Part shown: one piece after another, positions 35,027 to 43,739 of the stretch | Layout of the letters: the number at the start of each line of letters is the position of its first letter | How positions within the stretch are numbered: the first letter of the stretch is position 1 | NCBI RefSeq assembly: GCF_035282405.1 | Contig: NZ_JAYKBP010000004.1 | Span: 62,001-126,000 of the forward strand | Source: Parvimonas sp035282405 | Lineage (GTDB): Bacteria; Bacillota; Clostridia; Tissierellales; Peptoniphilaceae | Length of the DNA stretch: 64,000 nt | Reading direction: 5' to 3' | Position numbers and translations under genes: made by a program | The notes under the pieces: generated by a model | Told to the model about the DNA's origin: nothing | The model's input: the letters and a program-made list of their open reading frames with translations, nothing else | The model's database searches: none

Positions 35027-35977
35027 ATGCTGGGCGGAGATATTTATTTAGCTCCACTTGCAGGAGTTAGTGATGTTGCATTTAGAATTTTAGCAAGTGA
35101 AATGGGAGCAAGTCTAACTTTTACAGAGATGGTTTCAATAAAGGGTTTATACTATGATAATGACAAAACTTCAATTATAACTTATATTGATAAAAGAGAA
35201 GGCCCTGTTGGATTACAAGTTTTTGGAAGTGATGAGAATATCATGGAAGAAATAATACAAACTAGATTCAATAAAAGAGATGATATTTATCAACTTGATT
35301 TGAATTTAGGATGCCCTGCTCCAAAAATTGTTAAAAATCACGAGGGAAGTTACTTGATGAAAGACCCTAAAAAGGTGAAGAGTATTGTTTCAGCTATGGT
35401 AAAAAATTCTAAAGTTCCTGTAAGTGTTAAAATCAGACTGGGTTTTGATGACAACAATAAAAATTTTTTAGAAGTTGCAGATGCTATTGTTGAAGCAGGA
35501 GCATATATGATTACATTACATGCTAGAACTAGAGAAATGTTTTATTCTGGGAAAGCTGATTGGAATTCTATAAAAATTTTGAAAAATCATGTTCCTATAA
35601 AAGTTGTGGGCAATGGAGATGTTTGTAGTGTGGAGGATTATGTTAGAATGAAAGAAGAAACTGGTGCTGATGCTGTTGCAATTGGAAGACATTCTCTTGG
35701 AAACCCATTTATTTTTAAACAAATAAAGGATTATAATTTAACTAAAAAATATTCTTCTACAACTTTGGAAGAGGTTATAGACACTATAAAAAGACATTAT
35801 AAATTGGAGTTGGAATTTAAACCTGAAAGAATAGCTATAAGAGAGATGAGAAAAAATATTTTATGGTATTTGAAAGGTTTTAAAGATTCAAACAAAGTGA
35901 AAAATACTATAAATACTTTAACTAATATTGACGAAATTTTCTATGTATTAAATGAATATAAAAATAATTTTAATTAA
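35027..35977 (+). CDS. dus: tRNA-dihydrouridine synthase
   Basis: A flavin enzyme that reduces uridine to dihydrouridine in tRNA. The TIM barrel opens with LAPLAGVSDVAFR (residues 8-20); the catalytic cysteine is in LNLGCPAPKI (about residue 98). FMN phosphate-binding segments ITLHARTREMFYSGKADW (about 164-181) and VVGNGDV (about 195) are clear, and the C-terminal helical tRNA-binding domain begins near 245. Length 316 is typical. It overlaps the coaX operon and is the DusB type commonly found in Firmicutes, though DusB versus DusC cannot be proven here. Confidence 0.95.
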   Translation: MLGGDIYLAPLAGVSDVAFRILASEMGASLTFTEMVSIKGLYYDNDKTSIITYIDKREGPVGLQVFGSDENIMEEIIQTRFNKRDDIYQLDLNLGCPAPKIVKNHEGSYLMKDPKKVKSIVSAMVKNSKVPVSVKIRLGFDDNNKNFLEVADAIVEAGAYMITLHARTREMFYSGKADWNSIKILKNHVPIKVVGNGDVCSVEDYVRMKEETGADAVAIGRHSLGNPFIFKQIKDYNLTKKYSSTTLEEVIDTIKRHYKLELEFKPERIAIREMRKNILWYLKGFKDSNKVKNTINTLTNIDEIFYVLNEYKNNFN

Positions 35978-36029
35978 ATAGGAATATTTATTTTCACTGT
36001 GATTATTCTAGTGAATCTTGGAGGATGTT

Positions 36030-37769
36030 ATGAAAAAATTATTTAGAGTCTTATCATTTTTACTTATTTTTGTATTATTTTTAACTTCTTGTAAATCTGC
36101 AGTAAATGGAACTTATGAAGGAAAAGCTAGAGGCCATAATGGAGATGTTGTTATTGATGTAAGTTTTGAAAATAATAAAATAAAAAAAGTATCACTTAAA
36201 GAAAGTGTTGAAACGGAAGATGTAGGAAAACTTGCTATTGAAAAATTAATTGAAAAAGTTAATTTAGGAGATTTCAATTTAGATGAAGTAACAGGAGCGA
36301 CTTATTCTTCAAAAGCTTTTATAAATGCTCTTGCAGATGCAATAAAAAAATCCGGTCTTGACTATAAAAAAATTCTTAAAAACAATCCTACTATGAATGA
36401 AAAGTTTGAAACTAAAGAAATGAATGTTGATGTGGTTGTTGTAGGTTCAGGTGGAGCAGGATTAATTGCGGCAATAAAAGCTAAACAAGTAGGAGCTAAT
36501 GTTGTAATTTTAGAAAAATTGCCGTTAATAGGTGGGAATACTTTAATTTCCGGTGCTGAGTATTCAGCTCCAATGAATTGGTTGCAGGAAAAAGAAAATA
36601 TAAAGGATAGTATTGATTTATTTAAAAAAGATGTCGAAAAAGCAGGAGGAGATAAGGAACTTATAGATGTTTTAGCCAATAATGCACTTGATGGTGCAAA
36701 ATGGTTAAGAGATGATGTTAATGTTGAGTGGACTGATGAACTTATGTTTTTTGGAGGTCATTCAGTAAAGAGGTCTTTAATTCCTAAAGGACAATCCGGA
36801 AAAGAATTGATTAATAAATTACATGCAAAAGTTGAGGAGTTGGGAATAGAAATTTTAACAGAAACTAATGCTTTTGAGCTTATCACAAAGGATAATGCTG
36901 TTACAGGAGTTAAAGCTAAAATAAAGACTGGAGAATTGATTGTAAATGCAAAATCAGTAGTTTTAACAACAGGTGGTTTTGGAGCAAACAAAAAAATGCT
37001 TAACGATAATGATAAAGAAGTTGATGATAAAATTCTTTCAACAAATTCTGCAGGATCAACAGGTGATGGTATAAAAATGGCACAAGCTATTGGAGCTGAT
37101 GTCATAGATTTAAATAAAATTCAGTTATATCCAGTTTGTGATGTTGAAACAGGTAAACTTTTATATACCGGAGATACAAGACTCGTTGGTGGTGCAATAC
37201 TAGTAAATAAAGAAGGAAAAAGATTTGTAGAAGAGTTAGGGACTAGAAGAGAAATTTCAATGGGAATTAAGTCTCAAACAGATAATGTTGCATATCAAAT
37301 ATGGGACGAAGAATCCATGAAAAAATCAAATATTTTGCCTACTCATGAAGTTGAATATAACAATTTAATAGAAGGTAAAAAACTTTGCAAGGTGAATTCA
37401 ATTGATGAAATGGCAGATTTTTTTGGAATAGATAAAGAAAATTTAAAAGCGACAATAAATAAATTTAATGAAGATTCTGAAAATGGAAAAGATACATTAT
37501 TTAATCTTAGAAGATTAGGTTTTAAAATAGATAAAGCACCTTTCTATTGCTTAAAAGCTGTTCCTGCAGTTCATCATACAATGGGTGGACTTAAGATAAA
37601 TAAAGACGCAAATGTATTGGATAAAAACGGAAAAATAATAAAGGGATTATATGCTGCGGGAGAAACTACTGGTGGTATTCATGGTAATAATAGACTTGGT
37701 TCTGTATCAATTGCAGATATAACAGTTTTTGGAATTATAGCAGGAACTAATGCAGCAAAAAACAAATAA
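36030..37769 (+). CDS. FMN/FAD-containing fumarate-reductase-like lipoprotein
   Basis: A flavoprotein of the fumarate reductase/urocanate reductase/flavocytochrome c family, about 579 residues. The start at 36030 (MKKLFRVLSF) has GGAGG upstream; the signal peptide ends in the lipobox LTSC, so it is a surface lipoprotein. Residues 35-110 are an FMN-binding domain ending in GATYSS, the threonine to which FMN is attached covalently. The FAD domain starts at VVVVGSGGAGLIAA (about 129-142). The C-terminal HHTMGGLKINKD and GNNRLGSVSI motifs match the family. It has no haem domain. The reduced substrate (fumarate, urocanate or other) is unknown; it may be an end acceptor for extracellular electron flow. 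Confidence 0.9.
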   Translation: MKKLFRVLSFLLIFVLFLTSCKSAVNGTYEGKARGHNGDVVIDVSFENNKIKKVSLKESVETEDVGKLAIEKLIEKVNLGDFNLDEVTGATYSSKAFINALADAIKKSGLDYKKILKNNPTMNEKFETKEMNVDVVVVGSGGAGLIAAIKAKQVGANVVILEKLPLIGGNTLISGAEYSAPMNWLQEKENIKDSIDLFKKDVEKAGGDKELIDVLANNALDGAKWLRDDVNVEWTDELMFFGGHSVKRSLIPKGQSGKELINKLHAKVEELGIEILTETNAFELITKDNAVTGVKAKIKTGELIVNAKSVVLTTGGFGANKKMLNDNDKEVDDKILSTNSAGSTGDGIKMAQAIGADVIDLNKIQLYPVCDVETGKLLYTGDTRLVGGAILVNKEGKRFVEELGTRREISMGIKSQTDNVAYQIWDEESMKKSNILPTHEVEYNNLIEGKKLCKVNSIDEMADFFGIDKENLKATINKFNEDSENGKDTLFNLRRLGFKIDKAPFYCLKAVPAVHHTMGGLKINKDANVLDKNGKIIKGLYAAGETTGGIHGNNRLGSVSIADITVFGIIAGTNAAKNK

Positions 37770-37778
37770 TTTATACAC

Positions 37779-37803
37779 AAAAAAGGAGCTTAGCTCCTTT
37801 TTT
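37779..37803. terminator. Bidirectional terminator between convergent genes
   Basis: AAAAAAGGAGC, TTA, GCTCCTTTTTT is a perfect hairpin with A and T runs on both sides. It can serve the reductase gene on the plus strand and the helicase gene on the minus strand. Confidence 0.93.
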
Positions 37804-39649
37804 AACATTTGTTTTTTAATTCATTGTAGAAAATTGAAGGGTCAACAGGTAGATTATTTCTTTCTTTTATTGTAAATAGGAGCAATCTTTTTTTCGCTCT
37901 TGTCATTGCAACATAGAACAATCTTCTTTCTTCTTCCAATAATTTTTCATCAAAAGAATTTAATACACTCTTTTGTGGAAATTCTCCATCAATTAGGTCA
38001 ATGATAAATACATTATCATATTCTAAACCTTTTGCAGAATGTATTGTTGAAATTGATATATTTGAATTTGAACTTGATGCATTTTTAAGCAATTTCTTTA
38101 AATTGTCCAATTTTTCTATAAATTCATCAAAAGTTTTTAAATCTTTGGATAAATATTTTATCAAGTCAAAAATAAGATTATAATTTAGATTAGAAAAATC
38201 GTTGAAATTATCCAAATAATCTCCGTATCCTATCTCATAGAGAATACAGTCAATTTTATCTTCCATTTTCATCCTTTTTAATCTTTTAAAATCATTTCTT
38301 AAAGATGTAAATTTGTTTAGATAAAAATCATTTAACTCATCCAAGTCCAGCAAACTTTCCAAAACACATTGATTATATGGTTTATATTCCAATTTAGCAA
38401 TGAAGTCCTTTTTTATATAGGCATTAAGTTTAAAATAAAATTTTTTAAAAACTTCCAAGTCGGATGTATCTTCTGAAAATAAAAGAATATCTTTTACATC
38501 ATTTAAAATTCTATTTGAGTAAAAATCGAATTTATTCTCTTTTATAAAAAATTCTATATTATTATTTTTTAATATGTCCGCAACATATAGCGAAGATATA
38601 TTATTTCGATATAAAACTCCAATAGTTTCATTAGGGTTTATTTCAAAAATTCTTTTCACCAATTCTCTGGCTTGAATAATGGAGTTTTTAACTTTAAAAA
38701 GCATTATCTGTGAATTTTCTTCAGTTGTGTGTTTAGAAGATTTTTCATATCTGATTTTATTTCCTTGAATTATTTTATTGCTTATTTTTATGATATTTTT
38801 TGTAGACCGAAAATTTTTATCCATAAAAAATATTTTGGAATTCGGATAAATATTTTTAAAATTTAATAAGTTTTCAGGACTTGCACCTCTAAAACTATAA
38901 ATTGACTGATCATCATCTGCTACTATAAATACATTATTTTCAGGAAATACTATTTTTCTGATTATTTCAAATTGCAAAGTAGAAGTGTCTTGACCTTCAT
39001 CAATTTGGAAAAACTTATATCTATTTTTTAAAGCCTTTAAAAGTTTTTTATCCGTTGAAATATATTCATTTGCTAAAATGAGCAAGTCATTAAAATCAAT
39101 AAAATTATTTTGAATTTTTATTTCATCATACAAATTATACAGTTTTAACATTAAAGAACGATTGGAAATAAAATGATTTTTTCTTATATATCCTTCAAAA
39201 TCATACATTTTATTTTTTGTAAAATCGTAAATTGAAAAGAAATCATTGATTTCTTCATCAGATAGTTTTTTATAATTTTTTTGATAATAAATTCTTTTTA
39301 AAATTAAAATTCTATTGAATTCTTTATTTCCTTCAATCAAAGTTTTTTTGATATTTTTTAATTTCATATAATTTCTAACAATTTCATAACAAAAAGCGTG
39401 AATTGTTTTAAAAGTTATTTTTCCTCTAAATTCAGGGTTTTGAGCTAAAAATCGTCTTTCCATATCAATTCCTTGAGATTTACTGAACGTTATTGAAATT
39501 ATTTCACTTGGATCTATATTATGATTTTTAATTAAATTTAAAATTCTATTTAATAATACAGTTGTTTTGCCAGAACCCGGCACTGCCAAAATCAGAGCAG
39601 GACCTTCAAAATGTTTAATGGCATCAAATTGTTGATTTGTAAAATTCAT
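37802..39649 (-). CDS. UvrD/Rep-family DNA helicase
   Basis: A superfamily 1A 3'-5' helicase, 615 residues, shorter than UvrD/PcrA (about 720). Walker A is AVPGSGKTT (about residues 22-30), motif II is FQIDEGQDTS (about 213) with G in place of the usual A, motif III DDDQSIYSFRGA (about 241-252), motif V STIHSAKGLEYDNVF (about 538) and motif VI RRLFYVAMTRAKKRL (about 577). The C-terminal extension of PcrA that contacts RNA polymerase is missing. AAGGTG precedes the start. It is a lone minus-strand gene sharing a terminator with its neighbour; a repair role is inferred. Confidence 0.93.
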   Translation of the reverse strand: MNFTNQQFDAIKHFEGPALILAVPGSGKTTVLLNRILNLIKNHNIDPSEIISITFSKSQGIDMERRFLAQNPEFRGKITFKTIHAFCYEIVRNYMKLKNIKKTLIEGNKEFNRILILKRIYYQKNYKKLSDEEINDFFSIYDFTKNKMYDFEGYIRKNHFISNRSLMLKLYNLYDEIKIQNNFIDFNDLLILANEYISTDKKLLKALKNRYKFFQIDEGQDTSTLQFEIIRKIVFPENNVFIVADDDQSIYSFRGASPENLLNFKNIYPNSKIFFMDKNFRSTKNIIKISNKIIQGNKIRYEKSSKHTTEENSQIMLFKVKNSIIQARELVKRIFEINPNETIGVLYRNNISSLYVADILKNNNIEFFIKENKFDFYSNRILNDVKDILLFSEDTSDLEVFKKFYFKLNAYIKKDFIAKLEYKPYNQCVLESLLDLDELNDFYLNKFTSLRNDFKRLKRMKMEDKIDCILYEIGYGDYLDNFNDFSNLNYNLIFDLIKYLSKDLKTFDEFIEKLDNLKKLLKNASSSNSNISISTIHSAKGLEYDNVFIIDLIDGEFPQKSVLNSFDEKLLEEERRLFYVAMTRAKKRLLLFTIKERNNLPVDPSIFYNELKNKC

Positions 39650-39731
39650 ATAATCACCTTAGTATATTCTATCATAAAAATAATTCCTTTTAAAGCGTAT
39701 TTATGGTAAAATATAGGTCGGAGGTTATTAC

Positions 39732-40451
39732 ATGGATAAACATTATATTCCTAACACTGAAGGTGTTATATTTGCAAATAAGAATAAATTTTCTTTTAGT
39801 ATTGATTCGATTTTATTATCCTATTTTTCAAAAGTGAAAAAAGATAAGATATTGATTGATATTGGAGCAGGAACTGGAATAATAGGCTTTAGAATTAATT
39901 TTTTAAATAATTTAAAAACAGTATATCTCATAGAAATACAAAATGAAAATGCAGAACTTATTAATCATAGTATAGTTGAAAATAAGCTAAAAAATGTTAT
40001 TCTTTTAAATAAAGATTTAAAATTGTGTTATAATGATTTTGATAATTCTTCAGTTGATTATATTGTTTCAAATCCTCCATATAAAAAAATGAACACAGGA
40101 ATATTAAATGAAGATGAGAATTTTTTAATTTCAAGATATGAATATATGCTTAAACTCGAAGATATTTTAGATTTTTCGTATAAAAAACTTAAATCTGGTG
40201 GAAAAGTATTTTTGATTTACAGTATGGAACGTCTAGTAGATGTATTAAGCGAATCCAGAAAATATAGATTAGAAGCTAAAAGAATACAATTTATTTCTAC
40301 AAATATTGAGAAAAAACCACATCTATTTATGGTTGAACTAGTTAAAAACGGTAATAGCAATTTATTTGTTGAAGATAATATTTATATTTATGATAAAAAT
40401 GGAAAATATACCGATAAAATTAAGGAGATATATTATGGACAGAATTTCTAA
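39732..40451 (+). CDS. TrmN6-like tRNA1(Val) adenine-N6 methyltransferase
   Basis: A 239-residue class I SAM methyltransferase. Motif I DIGAGTGIIG (about residues 42-51) binds SAM, and the NPPY motif (SNPPYKK, about 113-119) is the signature of N6-adenine methyltransferases. GGAGG precedes the ATG. The last 17 bases overlap the start of rsmI, which reads in another frame, so the two are translationally coupled. The pair is a common Firmicutes arrangement. The target A37 of tRNA1(Val) is family knowledge and not proven here. Confidence 0.9.
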   Translation: MDKHYIPNTEGVIFANKNKFSFSIDSILLSYFSKVKKDKILIDIGAGTGIIGFRINFLNNLKTVYLIEIQNENAELINHSIVENKLKNVILLNKDLKLCYNDFDNSSVDYIVSNPPYKKMNTGILNEDENFLISRYEYMLKLEDILDFSYKKLKSGGKVFLIYSMERLVDVLSESRKYRLEAKRIQFISTNIEKKPHLFMVELVKNGNSNLFVEDNIYIYDKNGKYTDKIKEIYYGQNF

Positions 40452-41274
40452 TATTTATTTTGTTCCAACACCTATAGGAAATATGAAAGACATTACACTT
40501 AGAGGATTGGAAGTTTTAGAAAAAAGTGATATAATTTACTGTGAAGACACAAGGAACAGTCTTAACTTATTAAAATATCATAACATAAATACTAAATTAA
40601 TATCATACCATAAATTTAATGAGAGCGAGAGAGTTGAAGAAATAATCAGTAATATTGAAGGCGGAAAAATTGTTTCTGTAATTTCTGATGCTGGAATGCC
40701 GATAATTAATGATCCAGGTTTTGTGATTTTGCAGGAAATTATAAAAAGAGATATATCTTATGAAATCTTACCTGGAGCTTGTGCATTAATAAATGGAATT
40801 TGCGGTAGTGGATTTGATGCGACAAGTTTTGTTTATATGGGATTTGTTCCTAAAATGGACTCGGAACGTGAAAAATACTTTAAAAACTTTAAAAATATGA
40901 ATGTTACAGGAATATTTTATGAAAGTCCACATAGACTTTTAAAAACATTAAAATTTTTATATTCCTTATTTGGAAATATAAATGTGTGCGTATGTAGAGA
41001 ACTTACAAAACTTTTTGAAGAGTACAAAAGGGGAACTTTAGAAGAAATTATCTCTTATTATTCTGAAAAAGGGGTAAAAGGAGAGATAGTCCTTATAATA
41101 GAAAAAATATCTGAAGAAAAAGAAGCTATTGATATTGAAAAGGAAATATTAAGTTTAAAAAATAATGGATACAGTAATAAGGACGTTGTAAAAATGCTAA
41201 AAAATAATTTTAATATTTCAAAAAATGAAGCATATGAATTAGTATTGAATTTTGAAAATGAGGAGGAAAAATAA
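40435..41274 (+). CDS. rsmI: 16S rRNA (cytidine1402-2'-O)-methyltransferase RsmI
   Basis: It 2'-O-methylates C1402 in the decoding centre of 16S rRNA. I start at 40435 (MDRISNIYFVPTPIGNMKD), seven bases after AAGGAGA. The family motifs VPTPIGNMKDITLRGLE (residues about 10-26), CEDTRNS (about 37) and SDAGMPIINDPG (about 84-95) are all present. Length 279 is typical. It overlaps the TrmN6-like gene and its stop codon is followed directly by the udp start, so the three genes form an operon. Confidence 0.96.
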   Translation: MDRISNIYFVPTPIGNMKDITLRGLEVLEKSDIIYCEDTRNSLNLLKYHNINTKLISYHKFNESERVEEIISNIEGGKIVSVISDAGMPIINDPGFVILQEIIKRDISYEILPGACALINGICGSGFDATSFVYMGFVPKMDSEREKYFKNFKNMNVTGIFYESPHRLLKTLKFLYSLFGNINVCVCRELTKLFEEYKRGTLEEIISYYSEKGVKGEIVLIIEKISEEKEAIDIEKEILSLKNNGYSNKDVVKMLKNNFNISKNEAYELVLNFENEEEK

Positions 41275-42054
41275 ATGTCAGAACAATTATTAAAAGAAAA
41301 ACAATATCATATTGATATGAAAGTGGGAGATGTAGGAAGATATGTAATTTTACCTGGAGATCCAAAAAGATGTAAACTAATTGCAAAATATTTTGAAGAT
41401 GCAGTTTTAGTTGCTGATAATAGAGAATATGTAACATATACAGGATTTTTAGAAGGAGAAAAAGTTTCTGTAACAAGTACTGGAATTGGTGGAGCAAGTA
41501 CATCAATAGCTGTTGAAGAATTGCATAAAATCGGTGTAGATACATTTATAAGAGTTGGGACTTGTGGTGGAATCGACTTAGAAGTTGAAGCTGGAGATTT
41601 GGTAGTAGCTACTGGAGCAATCAGAATGGAAGGAACTTCAAAAGAATATGCGCCAATAGAATTTCCTGCAGTTGCTGATTTTAATATCGTAAATGAGCTT
41701 TCAAATGCTTGTATTGAAACTAAACAAAAATATCATGTTGGAGTGGTTCAATGTAAAGATGCGTTCTATGGACAACATCAACCAGAAACTAAACCTGTAA
41801 GTTATGAATTATTAAATAAATGGGAAGCGTGGAAAAGACTTAACACTAAGGCAAGTGAAATGGAATCAGCAGCGCTTTTTGTAGTATCAAGTTATTTAAA
41901 TACAAGAGCTGGTTCAATATTCTTAGTTGTAAACAATCAAGAAAGAGTAAAGCAAAATCTATCAAATAATGTAATAGAAGATACTGACAGAGCTATAAAA
42001 ACAGCAATACATGCCCTTAGAAATTTAATAAAAAAAGATAGAGAAAACAGATAA
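41275..42054 (+). CDS. udp: Uridine phosphorylase
   Basis: It cleaves uridine with phosphate to uracil and ribose-1-phosphate. The 259 residues match the family. The phosphate/nucleoside-binding segment ILPGDPKRCKLIAKYF (about residues 23-38), the GTGGG-type loop as GTCGG (about 97), and the substrate-binding MESAALF (about 198-204) are clear. GGAGGAAAA lies before the ATG, inside the end of rsmI. Salvage of pyrimidines is the expected role. No clear terminator follows, only an AT-rich gap with a new promoter at 42130. Confidence 0.96.
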   Translation: MSEQLLKEKQYHIDMKVGDVGRYVILPGDPKRCKLIAKYFEDAVLVADNREYVTYTGFLEGEKVSVTSTGIGGASTSIAVEELHKIGVDTFIRVGTCGGIDLEVEAGDLVVATGAIRMEGTSKEYAPIEFPAVADFNIVNELSNACIETKQKYHVGVVQCKDAFYGQHQPETKPVSYELLNKWEAWKRLNTKASEMESAALFVVSSYLNTRAGSIFLVVNNQERVKQNLSNNVIEDTDRAIKTAIHALRNLIKKDRENR

Positions 42055-42129
42055 AATTGATAGATTTTTTTAATGTAATAATTTGATTGTTTTATAAAAA
42101 TAAAGTTTATAATAAATGGTCTAAATTGC

Positions 42130-42158
42130 TTGACAATTGATTTACTTTATGTTATCAT
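42130..42158 (+). promoter_or_regulatory. Promoter of the rpmG-secE-nusG-rplKA group
   Basis: TTGACA at 42130-42135 and TATCAT at 42153-42158 with a 17-base spacer. Confidence 0.75.
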
Positions 42159-42216
42159 CTTATGAGTAATATAATGTATAATTATGTTCAAATTTAGCTT
42201 TCAAGGAGGTGTTTCT

Positions 42217-42366
42217 ATGAGAGATAAAGTTGTGTTGGCATGTACAGAATGTAAAAATAGGAATTACAATACTAAAAAGAACAAAAAAGTTACAACTAAC
42301 AGGATTGAATTGAACAAGTATTGTAAGTTTTGTAAAAAACACACTCTTCACAGAGAAACAAAATAG
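42217..42366 (+). CDS. rpmG: Ribosomal protein L33
   Basis: A 49-residue protein of the large ribosomal subunit. It starts MRDKVVLACTECKNRNY and has two CxxC pairs (residues 9/12 and about 36/39, CKFC), the zinc-binding (C+) form. AAGGAGGTG is upstream of the ATG. It heads the common Firmicutes run rpmG-secE-nusG. The C+ form often has a zinc-free counterpart elsewhere that replaces it in zinc starvation; that counterpart is not in this window. Confidence 0.97.
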   Translation: MRDKVVLACTECKNRNYNTKKNKKVTTNRIELNKYCKFCKKHTLHRETK

Positions 42367-42388
42367 TTAGAGATTGGAGGAGAGTAGT

Positions 42389-42595
42389 ATGGTGGCAAAA
42401 ACTACTGATCAAAAACAAAAGAAAACTAGCTTTATGCGTGGAGTTCGTCATGAATTTAAGAAAATAGTATGGCCTTCTAAAAAGAGTGTTTTTTATTATA
42501 GCCTTGCAGTAGTTACAATTTCTATAATTAGTTCAACTATGATTTGGGGATTGGATAATATTTTAAAAAGATTGTTAGGTTTAATTATCCATTAA
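42389..42595 (+). CDS. secE: Preprotein translocase subunit SecE
   Basis: The small essential subunit of the SecYEG channel. It is 68 residues long and has a basic N-terminus, the amphipathic stretch FMRGVRHEFKKIVWPSKKS (about residues 17-35) typical of short-form SecE, and one C-terminal membrane helix (about 36-58). I start at 42389 (MVAKTTDQ) after GGAGGAG. It lies 22 bases after rpmG and 33 before nusG. Confidence 0.96.
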   Translation: MVAKTTDQKQKKTSFMRGVRHEFKKIVWPSKKSVFYYSLAVVTISIISSTMIWGLDNILKRLLGLIIH

Positions 42596-42600
42596 TTATT

Positions 42601-42629
42601 AAGGAGGGAAGGACTTTAGTCCGCTTATA
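42601..42629 (+). promoter_or_regulatory. nusG ribosome binding site with an intervening hairpin
   Basis: AAGGAGGG at 42601-42608 is about 20 bases from the ATG at 42629, too far for a normal site. A GGAC-TTTA-GTCC hairpin (42611-42622) between them would bring the distance to about eight. No in-frame start exists closer: an in-frame TAG lies at 42617. Confidence 0.6.
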
Positions 42630-43168
42630 TGACAACAGAAGAATTAAAGGATATTAAAGAAAAAGAAGCCAAATGGTATGTAGTACATACATACTCAGGA
42701 CACGAAAACAAAGTAAAGGCTAATATCGAAAAGTTAGTTGTTAATCGTGGAAATGACATTGACATATTTGAAGTTGTTGTTCCAACGGTTAAAGAAGAAA
42801 CAGAAACTGGAAAAATCAAAGAAAAGCAATTATTTCCTGGATATGTTTTAGTTAAAATGATAATAACAGATATTTCTTGGTATTTAGTTAGAAATACTAG
42901 AGGAGTAACTGGGTTTGTAGGTTCAGGTAACAAACCTGTACCGCTATCAGAAAAAGAAGTTGAAGCATTAGGTGTTTCAGCAAAACCATATAATGATGTG
43001 GAAATTAACGAAGGAGATTCTATTACGATTATAGATGGAGCATTTAAAGATTTAACTGCTAAAGTAATAGAAGTATCTCATGAAAATGGTAAATTAAAAG
43101 CTTTCGTTTCTTTATTTGGAAGAGATACGCTTGCTGAATTAGATTTTAGTGACGTAATAAAAAATTAA
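42629..43168 (+). CDS. nusG: Transcription termination/antitermination factor NusG
   Basis: Binds RNA polymerase and modulates pausing and termination. The NGN domain carries WYVVHTYSGHENKVKANI (about residues 12-29) and FPGYVLVKM (about 72). The KOW motif lies at about 125-155 (EGDSITIIDGAFKDLTAKV). Length 179 is typical. The short extra N-terminus (MTTEELKDIKEKEA) is slightly longer than usual. The start codon is separated from the Shine-Dalgarno by a hairpin. It precedes rplK by about 100 bases. Confidence 0.97.
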   Translation: MTTEELKDIKEKEAKWYVVHTYSGHENKVKANIEKLVVNRGNDIDIFEVVVPTVKEETETGKIKEKQLFPGYVLVKMIITDISWYLVRNTRGVTGFVGSGNKPVPLSEKEVEALGVSAKPYNDVEINEGDSITIIDGAFKDLTAKVIEVSHENGKLKAFVSLFGRDTLAELDFSDVIKN

Positions 43169-43214
43169 ATTTGAAAATAATTTGAAAAAGTATTCAAAAC
43201 AGAGATATACGAGA

Positions 43215-43244
43215 GTGGGAGGGGTTTAGCACCCGAAAAACCAC
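43215..43244 (+). promoter_or_regulatory. L1-binding-like leader hairpin before rplK
   Basis: GTGG at 43215-43218 pairs with CCAC at 43241-43244; inside it lies GAG, then GGGT (43222-43225) pairing with ACCC (43231-43234), then GAAAAA. The GTGGGAG motif and nested loop resemble L1 target sites in the L11-L1 mRNA of other bacteria. Translational autoregulation by L1 is inferred. Confidence 0.65.
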
Positions 43245-43270
43245 ATTAGTTTTTAAGGAGGAACTATAAA

Positions 43271-43696
43271 ATGGCTAAAAAAGTACAAGCATTAGTAAAA
43301 TTACAAATTCCAGCAGGAAAGGCGACTCCTGCTCCACCAGTAGGTACTGCACTTGGACCTCATGGTGTAAATATAATGCAATTTACAAAAGAATTTAACG
43401 CAAAGACAGCTGACCAAGCTGGATTAATTATTCCGGTTGTATTGACTGTTTACCAAGATAGATCATTTACATTCATTACAAAGACTCCACCGGTACCAGT
43501 ATTAATTAAGAAAAAATTAGGTATCGAATCAGGATCAAAAGTACCAAACAAGACTAAAGTAGGTAATTTAACTAAAGAACAAGTTAGAGAAATTGCAGAA
43601 ATGAAAATGCCTGACTTGAATGCTGCATCTATTGAAGCGGCTATAAGTATGGTTAAAGGTACTGCTAGAAGTATGGGAATAACTGTAGAAGAGTAA
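43271..43696 (+). CDS. rplK: Ribosomal protein L11
   Basis: Forms the GTPase-associated centre of the 50S subunit with 23S rRNA. The 141 residues are typical. The N-terminal signature KLQIPAGKATPAPPVGTALG (about residues 9-28) with the proline-rich hinge and the C-terminal rRNA-binding domain (about 72-141) are clear. GGAGG precedes the ATG. It is the first gene of an L11-L1 pair with an L1-like site on each side. Confidence 0.98.
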   Translation: MAKKVQALVKLQIPAGKATPAPPVGTALGPHGVNIMQFTKEFNAKTADQAGLIIPVVLTVYQDRSFTFITKTPPVPVLIKKKLGIESGSKVPNKTKVGNLTKEQVREIAEMKMPDLNAASIEAAISMVKGTARSMGITVEE

Positions 43697-43702
43697 TATT
43701 AC

Positions 43703-43726
43703 GTGGGAGCAAAAAGCGAACACCAC
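43703..43726 (+). promoter_or_regulatory. Second L1-binding-like hairpin, before rplA
   Basis: GTGG at 43703-43706 pairs with CCAC at 43723-43726; inside, GAGC (43707-43710) then AAAAA and GC pairing, then GAACA. It repeats the GTGGGAG and GAA-CCAC pattern of the hairpin at 43215-43244 and lies 14 bases before the rplA start, overlapping its ribosome binding region. Confidence 0.6.
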
Positions 43727-43739
43727 AAGGAGGATATAA

